DNA from: Clostridium jeddahitimonense
Lineage (GTDB): Bacteria; Bacillota; Clostridia; Clostridiales; Clostridiaceae
Reading direction: 5' to 3'
DNA length: 64,000 bases
Assembly: GCA_000753455.2 (NCBI GenBank)
Contig: LM994670.1
Location: forward strand, 1,511,874-1,575,873
A program made the translations under genes and the position numbers. Below the pieces are notes generated by a model. That model searched no databases. It saw only the letters and a program-made list of their open reading frames with translations, and was not told where the DNA came from. Shown here piece by piece: positions 58,382-64,000 of the stretch (the first letter of the stretch is position 1; each line of letters opens with the position of its first letter).

Positions 58382-59393
58382 AGAAGTTTTGTTAGAGTTA
58401 AAAGGTGTTCAAACATATTTTCCTATCAAAGGAGGATTACTAAAAAAACCAACTAAGTTTGTACAAGCGGTTAATGATGTAGATTTGACTATTTATAGAG
58501 GTGAAACCCTTGGATTAGTTGGGGAATCAGGCTGTGGAAAGACTACTCTTGGTAAATCAATACTTCAATTAGTTAAGCCAACTGCTGGAGAAATTATATA
58601 TGATTTTAAAGATGAGTTTGGCAAGAAAGATTTAAGAAAGTTAACTAATAAAGAAATGGACATAGCACGAAAAAATATGCAGATAGTATTCCAGGATCCA
58701 CATTCTTCATTAAACCCTGCCTTCACAATATACCAATCACTAACTGATCCGTTAAAGAAGTTTGGAATTAAAGATAAAAATCAAAGACGTAAAATAATAG
58801 GAGATATTCTAGAAGCTGTTAATATGCGTAGAGAGTATATGGATAGATATCCTCATGAATTTTCTGGAGGGCAAAGGCAAAGAATAGGAATTGCTAGAGC
58901 ATTATGTATTAATCCGGAGCTTATTATATGTGATGAATCAGTATCTGCTCTAGATGTATCAATCCAAGCTCAAGTTCTAAATTTATTAAAAAAACTTAAA
59001 GAAGAAAGAAACCTAACCTATATTTTTATAACTCACGATTTAAGTGTAGTTGAATATATAAGTGATCGTATCGCAGTAATGTATTTAGGTAGAATAGTAG
59101 AACTTGCAGAGACATCACAAATTTTTTCACATAATTTGCACCCTTATACTGAAGCATTATTATCAGCTATTCCTATAGCTGATTTAGATAGAAAAAGAAA
59201 GAGAATAGTATTAGAGGGGGATGTACCTAGCCCTGTGAATCCTCCATCAGGATGCAATTTTCATCCTAGATGTAAAAAGTGTATGGATATTTGTAAAAAA
59301 GATAGACCACAATTAAAAAAATATATTATTAATAGTGAAGAACATTATGTGGCTTGTCACTTAGCAGAAAATAAATTAAGGGAGAATATTTAG
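58371..59393 (+). CDS. ABC transporter ATP-binding protein (OppF/DppF type)
   Basis: A 340-residue ATPase: Walker A GESGCGKTT (about 54-62), FQDPHSSLNPAFTI, signature FSGGQRQRIGIARAL (about 164-178), Walker B LIICDESVSALDVS, and the C-terminal CNFHPRCKKCMDIC extension. In Walker B the usual Glu-Pro-Thr is Glu-Ser-Val (DESVSALD), a known variant of OppF proteins. Start is a GTG with GAGGTGGGGG upstream, inside the end of the OppD-type gene. Confidence 0.94.
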   Translation: MENKEVLLELKGVQTYFPIKGGLLKKPTKFVQAVNDVDLTIYRGETLGLVGESGCGKTTLGKSILQLVKPTAGEIIYDFKDEFGKKDLRKLTNKEMDIARKNMQIVFQDPHSSLNPAFTIYQSLTDPLKKFGIKDKNQRRKIIGDILEAVNMRREYMDRYPHEFSGGQRQRIGIARALCINPELIICDESVSALDVSIQAQVLNLLKKLKEERNLTYIFITHDLSVVEYISDRIAVMYLGRIVELAETSQIFSHNLHPYTEALLSAIPIADLDRKRKRIVLEGDVPSPVNPPSGCNFHPRCKKCMDICKKDRPQLKKYIINSEEHYVACHLAENKLRENI

Positions 59394-59394
59394 T

Positions 59395-60324
59395 ATGGGG
59401 AATTTTGATATTAAGGATTTTAAAGGTGTAATACCAGCAGTTTTAACAGTATTTGATAAGAATGAAAATATTGATGAAGTTGGAATGAGACAGCTTATAT
59501 CTTATTTAATAGAAAAAGGTGTTGATGGATTATATTTGACAGGCTCAACTGGTGAAGGTTTTATTATGGACAGTGAGGAGAGAAAAAGAGTAGTTGAGAT
59601 AGTTATAGATGAAGCTTCAGGAAGAGTTCCTATAGTAGTCCATGTTGGAGCTATTGGTACTAAGATATCAATAGATTTAGCTAAACATGCAGAAGCTGTT
59701 GGAGCAGATGGGATATCAAGTGTTCCACCATTTTACTGGAAATTTAATGAGAATCAAATAGTGAAATATTATGAGGATATAGCAAATTCATGTAACTTAC
59801 CTATGATAGTTTACAATGTCCCATTAGCAGGACTTTTAGGTATGAATGTGATAAAACGTTTAGCATATATAGATAATGTAAAAGGAATTAAATACACTGG
59901 AATGTCACATTATGAAATTACTCAGATTAAGGATGAGATAGGAAAAGACTTTTTAGTTTATTCTGGATGTGATGAAATGGCCATGTCAGGATTATTAGCT
60001 GGAGCAGATGGGATAATAGGATCATTTTATAATATAATGCCTGAATTATTTATAAATATATATAATGCGATTAGTGAAAAGGATATTGAAAAAGCTCAAA
60101 GATTACAACGGCAAGCAGTTGAAATTATATTATATTCTTTAAAAGTACCTTCTTTTTATGCTGGTATGAAAGCTGTCTTGAGGTGGAGCGGAATAAATGC
60201 TGGCTATTGTCGCAGACCTTTTGAAAATTTAACAGAGGAAGAGGAAAAAGAATTTAAAGAAGGATATAAAAGGATTAAGGAAACTTATAAAATTACGGGA
60301 GTTGAATTTTTAGATGAACTCTAA
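59395..60324 (+). CDS. dihydrodipicolinate synthase/N-acetylneuraminate lyase family protein
   Basis: A 309-residue class I aldolase. YLTGSTGEGFIM (about 45-56) binds the pyruvate carboxylate, YNVPLAG carries the catalytic Tyr (about 140) and GIKYTGMSHYE carries the Schiff-base Lys (about 166). The family cleaves or makes 2-keto-3-deoxy compounds via pyruvate. It starts two bases after the transporter genes and overlaps the flavoprotein gene by 11 bases. The residues GMSHYE after the Lys differ from typical sialate lyases, so N-acetylneuraminate lyase, 2-keto-3-deoxy-sugar-acid aldolase or a new activity are all possible. Confidence 0.88.
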   Translation: MGNFDIKDFKGVIPAVLTVFDKNENIDEVGMRQLISYLIEKGVDGLYLTGSTGEGFIMDSEERKRVVEIVIDEASGRVPIVVHVGAIGTKISIDLAKHAEAVGADGISSVPPFYWKFNENQIVKYYEDIANSCNLPMIVYNVPLAGLLGMNVIKRLAYIDNVKGIKYTGMSHYEITQIKDEIGKDFLVYSGCDEMAMSGLLAGADGIIGSFYNIMPELFINIYNAISEKDIEKAQRLQRQAVEIILYSLKVPSFYAGMKAVLRWSGINAGYCRRPFENLTEEEEKEFKEGYKRIKETYKITGVEFLDEL

Positions 60325-61933
60325 AATTACAGTGAAAGCAAAAAGACAATGTGATGTATTTGTAATTGGAGCAGGAATTGCAGGAATTATGGCTGCAATT
60401 TCTGCAGCTGAAAAAGGTGCAAATGTAATAATAGCAAGTAGTTCTAAGATGTTTTCAGGTTCAAGTTTTTATCCTGGCACTTGGGGATTAGGACTTATAG
60501 GGCCGGTAGATAAAAGTGATGAAGATGATTTGATTAATACTATTAAAACTGTAGGTTGTGAAGTTATAGATTATGAATTAGTTAAAACTTTTGTTTCAAA
60601 GATAAATCCAACTTTAGAAAAAATAAAAGAGATGGGTATTAAGTTAAAACAACCTAATAATAGTAAAGAAAAAGAATTTATTCCTTGCTTTGATCATAAA
60701 GAAAGAAACTGGAATGGGATTCTTTTTGATAGTGCTAAGGAAGTGTTTAGCAAAAAAATAGATGAGCTTAAGATCACAAGGTATGAGTTTTCAGAGGTTA
60801 TAGAAATTGTAAAAGATAAATCTTCAATTAAAGGTGTAATATTAATTAAGGAAGGAAAAGAAATTGAATATATTCGTTGTAAAGCTATAGTAATTGCTTC
60901 GGGAGGAATTGGAGGATTATTTAAACAAAGATTGAATACTGATGATGTTAATGGATTAGGACAAAGTTTAGCACTGAAGATAGGTTGTCAGTTAGTAAAT
61001 ATTGAATTTATGCAGATGATGCCAGGGTATATAAATCCATGTCCTAAAACTATATTTAATGAAAAGACCTTTAAGTATGTTAAAATACTTGACTATGATG
61101 GCAAAAATATATTAGAAGATATAGATAATTATGAGGAAAAGTTAAAAATTAGGTCAACACATGGACCTTTTACATCTAGATTAGTTTCTAAGGATATCGA
61201 TTATGCAATTTTTAAAGAAGGTATAAAAGAGCCTACTGGTGTAAGAGTTGTATATAAAGATTCTATAAAGAAAAATCAACCTGAATTTATTAGAGTATAT
61301 TTTGAATGGTTAAAGGAGAAGAAACATTTGACTGTAGACGATGAAATAAATATTGGAATATTTTTTCATGCAGCTAATGGAGGAATTAAGATAAATAAAT
61401 GTGCTGAGACAGATATTAGTGGAGTTTTTGCTGCCGGTGAAGTTACTGGAGGAATGCATGGTGCTGATAGAATAGGTGGATTATCAACAGCTAATGGATT
61501 AGTATTTGGAAAGATTGCTGGAGAAAGTGCTAGTAAGTATGCACAAAGGTTTAATTGCTTAGATGGAGACGAAATTGAATTATCAATAAATCAAGTAGAA
61601 AATGCTGAGGAGCTATTAATAGACTTACAAAATTTAATGTTTAAGTATGCTATGATTGAAAAAAGCGAAGAAGGTATAGTAGAGGCTATTAATTTATTAG
61701 AAGATATTAAAAGTAGGAAATTTATATCAAATAATATAGATATAAAAACTCTTTATAAAACATATAGATTAAATGCAAATTTGCTTTTAGCAGAAGGTAT
61801 TTTAAGAGTACTTTACTTGAGGAAGGAAAGTAGAGGATCTCACTATCGAAAAGATTATCCAAGGATAGATGAAAAAATGAGTAAGAAGATATTAGTAAGA
61901 TATAGGGGGAAATTTGAAGTTGATTTTGAATAG
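60314..61933 (+). CDS. FAD-dependent oxidoreductase of the fumarate reductase/L-aspartate oxidase family
   Basis: A 539-residue flavoprotein. CDVFVIGAGIAGIMAAISAAEKGANVIIAS (about 13-42) binds FAD; AIVIASGGIGGLFKQ, THGPFTSRLVSKDIDYAI (position of the catalytic Arg region in fumarate reductases) and GVFAAGEVTGGMHGADRIGGLSTANGLVFGKIAGE (about 373-407) follow. A helical C-terminal domain ends the protein. The heme/cytochrome partner domain and signal peptide are absent, so it is a soluble cytoplasmic dehydrogenase or reductase. In this cluster it presumably oxidises or reduces the carboxylated intermediate. No ribosome binding site of good spacing is seen; translation is coupled to the aldolase gene. 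Confidence 0.87.
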   Translation: MNSKITVKAKRQCDVFVIGAGIAGIMAAISAAEKGANVIIASSSKMFSGSSFYPGTWGLGLIGPVDKSDEDDLINTIKTVGCEVIDYELVKTFVSKINPTLEKIKEMGIKLKQPNNSKEKEFIPCFDHKERNWNGILFDSAKEVFSKKIDELKITRYEFSEVIEIVKDKSSIKGVILIKEGKEIEYIRCKAIVIASGGIGGLFKQRLNTDDVNGLGQSLALKIGCQLVNIEFMQMMPGYINPCPKTIFNEKTFKYVKILDYDGKNILEDIDNYEEKLKIRSTHGPFTSRLVSKDIDYAIFKEGIKEPTGVRVVYKDSIKKNQPEFIRVYFEWLKEKKHLTVDDEINIGIFFHAANGGIKINKCAETDISGVFAAGEVTGGMHGADRIGGLSTANGLVFGKIAGESASKYAQRFNCLDGDEIELSINQVENAEELLIDLQNLMFKYAMIEKSEEGIVEAINLLEDIKSRKFISNNIDIKTLYKTYRLNANLLLAEGILRVLYLRKESRGSHYRKDYPRIDEKMSKKILVRYRGKFEVDFE

Positions 61934-61943
61934 GAGGTATTAG

Positions 61944-62909
61944 ATGCCAGTTGTAGATATGCCTTTAGAAAAATTAAGAGAATATAAAGGGACTAATATA
62001 TTACCAAGTGATTTTGAAGAATTTTGGGACAACCGTATGGTAGAAGTTAATACTCATGAACTAAAGTATGAAATAAAAGAAAGTGAAATAGATGGATTTG
62101 ATAATTGTAAGTTTTTAGAGCTGTGTTTTAAGGGAATTGATGGCGGGAATGTATATGCAAAATATCTTAGACCTAATACTGATGAGAATATTCCTTTAAT
62201 TTTACAGTTTCATGGATATCCAGGAGCAAGTAGAGGATGGTTTGAACAGTTATCCTTTGTAGGAATGGGATGTGCAATTATAGCAATGGATTGTCCAGGT
62301 CAAGGAGGTAAAGGTGACAGTTTTACTAATACAAAAGGAACTACTGTTAGTGGACATATTGTAGCAGGATTAGATGATGAACTTCATAATATGTACTATG
62401 TAAAGCTGTTTCAAAATACATCTGTTTTATGTAGAATTGTCCAAGAGCTTCAAGGAATAGACAAGGAAAGGATATATGCAAATGGAGCAAGCCAAGGTGC
62501 AGGTATAGCATTAGTATGTACAGCACTTAATCCTATAATAAAAAGGTGTGCAGCGCTATATCCGTTTTTATCTGATTATAAGAGAGTTTGGGATATGGAT
62601 TTAGATTTGATAGCCTATGAAGGATTAAGATATTATTCAAGATGGTTTAATTCGGATAATAGTAGAGAAGATGAAATATTTAGAAGATTAGGATATATAG
62701 ATGTTCATAATTTTGCCACGAAAATAAAATGTGAAGTTTTATTTGGAACTGGATTAATGGATAATGTGTGTCCTCCATCAACACAATTTGCTGTTTATAA
62801 TAATATAAAATCTAAAAAAGAACATATAATTTTTCCTGATTATACCCATGAAGAAATTGGAGAATTTGATGATATGTTAATAGACTTTTTCTTGAAGGAG
62901 GTAGATTAA
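61944..62909 (+). CDS. AXE1-family acetyl esterase (intact catalytic triad)
   Basis: A 321-residue alpha/beta hydrolase of the acetyl xylan esterase/cephalosporin C deacetylase family. The nucleophile lies in ANGASQGAG (Ser about 183), the oxyanion region in FHGYPGASRGW (about 92-102), the Asp in GLMDNVCPPST (about 273) and the His in YTHEEI (about 302). It should remove acetyl groups from a sugar or sialic-acid-like substrate in the cytoplasm (no signal peptide). GGAGG precedes the ATG. It abuts a close paralogue downstream (TAATG overlap). Confidence 0.92.
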   Translation: MPVVDMPLEKLREYKGTNILPSDFEEFWDNRMVEVNTHELKYEIKESEIDGFDNCKFLELCFKGIDGGNVYAKYLRPNTDENIPLILQFHGYPGASRGWFEQLSFVGMGCAIIAMDCPGQGGKGDSFTNTKGTTVSGHIVAGLDDELHNMYYVKLFQNTSVLCRIVQELQGIDKERIYANGASQGAGIALVCTALNPIIKRCAALYPFLSDYKRVWDMDLDLIAYEGLRYYSRWFNSDNSREDEIFRRLGYIDVHNFATKIKCEVLFGTGLMDNVCPPSTQFAVYNNIKSKKEHIIFPDYTHEEIGEFDDMLIDFFLKEVD

Positions 62910-63868
62910 TGCCTGTTTTAGACATGTCAGTTGAAGAAATGGAAGAGTATTTAGGAAAAACTATATGTCCAAGAGATTTTGATTTATTTTGGGAAAGACA
63001 AAAAGAGATAGCTAATAATATAGAGCTGAATTATACGATAACAAAGAAGAAATTTAATAGTAAAACAGCAAATTACTATGAAATAAATTTTAAAGGGATA
63101 GATGGAGCTAATATATATGCTAAGTATATATGTGCTAATAAAGATAAAAAAACACCAACAGTATTAGAATTTCATGATTACAAAGGGGCCAGTAGAAGTT
63201 GGCACCATCTTACAAGGTATGTTGGCATAGGATATTCAGTAATAGCTATGGATTGTAGAGGACAAGGTGGGAAGAGCGAAGATATAGGAAACTTAAAAGG
63301 ATCTACAGTATGTGGACATATAATTAGTGGACTTGATGATGAAGTAGAAAATATGTATTATTGTAAGGTTTATTTAGATGGATATATTTTGTCAAGGATA
63401 GTGGAGGAACTTAATAGTACCGATAAAAATAGACTAATAGCTTTTGGCAAGGGACAAGGTGCTGCAATAGCATTAGTTGTAAGTAGTTTAAATCAAAATA
63501 TAAAGAAATGTTCTATGCAGTATCCATTTTTATGCGATTTTAAAAGAGTATGGGATATGGATTTAGATTTAAATGCATATGAAGGGATTAGATATTATTT
63601 TAGGTGGTTTGATCCTATGCATATAAGAGAAAAGGAAATATTCGAAAAATTAGGGTATATAGATATTGTTAATTTTGCAAGAAAGTTAAATTGTGAAGTT
63701 TTTATGGGAACAGCTTTATTAGATACTGTATGTCCGCCAAGTACACAATATGCTGTATTTAACAACATAACATGCAGAAAAAAACATGTAATATATCCTA
63801 AATATGATCATGAATTAAATAACTTTTTTGAGAATGAAAATTTAAAGTTTATGAGGTTTGAAAGATGA
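62909..63868 (+). CDS. AXE1-family esterase homologue lacking the catalytic serine (pseudoenzyme)
   Basis: A 319-residue tandem paralogue of the preceding esterase, alike along its whole length (MPVLDMSVEEMEEYLGKTI..., DDEVENMYYCK, YPFLCDFKRVWDMDLDL, TVCPPSTQYAVF). The nucleophile segment reads AFGKGQGAA where the sister reads ANGASQGAG, so Ser is Gly (about 182); the oxyanion segment is FHDYKGASRSW. The Asp (LLDTVCPPST) and His (YDHELN) survive. It is probably not an esterase; a partner subunit, binding protein or different lyase-like activity are possible. The frame is intact and overlaps the next gene by four bases, so it is under selection, not a decaying copy. Confidence 0.88.
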   Translation: MPVLDMSVEEMEEYLGKTICPRDFDLFWERQKEIANNIELNYTITKKKFNSKTANYYEINFKGIDGANIYAKYICANKDKKTPTVLEFHDYKGASRSWHHLTRYVGIGYSVIAMDCRGQGGKSEDIGNLKGSTVCGHIISGLDDEVENMYYCKVYLDGYILSRIVEELNSTDKNRLIAFGKGQGAAIALVVSSLNQNIKKCSMQYPFLCDFKRVWDMDLDLNAYEGIRYYFRWFDPMHIREKEIFEKLGYIDIVNFARKLNCEVFMGTALLDTVCPPSTQYAVFNNITCRKKHVIYPKYDHELNNFFENENLKFMRFER

Positions 63869-64000
63869 TAAGATTGGGAATTGCAGGAATAGGATTGATT
63901 GCAGAAGACTATATTAGAATAATTTCTAATGGATATGTTAAAGATGTTAAGATTACTGCTTTATCAAGTAGAAATATTGATAATATGAATAGAGTTGTTG
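63865..64000 (+). CDS. Gfo/Idh/MocA-family oxidoreductase (3' partial)
   Basis: The frame starts with ATG overlapping the TGA of the pseudo-esterase gene (ATGA) and runs off the window after 45 codons: IRLGIAGIGLIAEDYIRIIS, then VKDVKITALSSRN. This is the N-terminal NAD(P)-binding strand-loop of the Gfo/Idh/MocA family (G-x-A/G-G-x-I/L-x-x-I-A). The family includes sugar dehydrogenases and the NanOx enzymes that process anhydro-sialic acids. Only the first domain is visible, so the family call is likely but function open. Confidence 0.75.
   Translation, partial: MIRLGIAGIGLIAEDYIRIISNGYVKDVKITALSSRNIDNMNRVV

Overview
The window is strongly A+T-rich, with dense short-spaced operons, strong GGAGG-type ribosome binding sites, intrinsic terminators between units, frequent GTG/TTG starts and two sigma-54 activator systems. 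Together with the gene families (NfnAB, a C_GCAxxG_C_C protein, a selenium-type molybdenum hydroxylase set, spore-type cell-wall proteins) this points to an anaerobic, spore-forming Firmicute close to Clostridium sensu stricto. Species cannot be fixed from the sequence alone. No phage, IS element, CRISPR array or rRNA was seen.

Region by region. 1-1.4 kb: a GNAT fragment cut by the window edge, a nitroreductase and a small [2Fe-2S] protein. 1.5-7.1 kb: a sigma-54 activator next to a canonical -24/-12 promoter that drives an iron alcohol dehydrogenase and NfnAB, a logical NADPH-supplying unit for alcohol formation. 7.3-9.5 kb (minus): a divergent cis-prenyltransferase and a phytoene-desaturase-like enzyme. 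9.7-18.3 kb: yqeC, yqeB, an XdhC-like factor, an NCS2 purine permease, a three-subunit molybdenum hydroxylase and a MocA-like enzyme, i.e. a selenium-dependent purine hydroxylase locus. 18.3-19.6 kb: an ECF S component and a methyltransferase behind a leader RNA with two identical hairpin loops and a competing terminator. 19.6-21 kb: a PARG-like macrodomain protein and a C_GCAxxG_C_C protein. 21-23.5 kb: a polar amino-acid ABC transporter behind a 16-residue reading frame with three consecutive His codons and a terminator, a candidate attenuator. 23.6-27.4 kb: a nuclease-fold protein, an SH3/NlpC-P60 wall hydrolase, and two unrecognised proteins. 27.6-31 kb: a giant CbxX-type AAA+ protein with two intact and two degenerate modules. 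31-35.3 kb: an APC permease, a nitroreductase, tRNA-Cys and a peptidoglycan-binding, possibly spore-cortex, protein. 35.5-42.3 kb: a LevR-type regulator, a sigma-54 promoter lying inside a terminator hairpin, a mannose-family PTS, a SIS protein and CutC. 42.4-46.6 kb: a FliB-like methylase, an AbgT transporter, an SDR remnant and an ECF S component with an unexplained leader. 46.7-52 kb: a BceRS-BceAB type peptide-antibiotic module, a membrane protein and a decayed HsmA-like gene. 52.5-64 kb: a LacI regulator, tandem LacI-type operators, a Dpp/Sat-type ABC transporter, a DapA/NanA-family aldolase, a fumarate-reductase-like flavoprotein, two tandem AXE1-family esterases (the second lacking the catalytic serine), and the start of a Gfo/Idh/MocA oxidoreductase. 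This is a catabolic cluster for an unidentified, probably acetylated, sugar acid or sialic-acid-like compound.

The strongest leads for new biology are the histidine-codon leader at about 21.1 kb, the tandem ACGAA-loop leader at about 18.3 kb, the prenyltransferase/desaturase pair, and the 53.6-64 kb catabolic cluster with its pseudo-esterase. Starts were moved from the longest open frame to the ribosome-binding-site-supported codon where stated. Residue positions are approximate.
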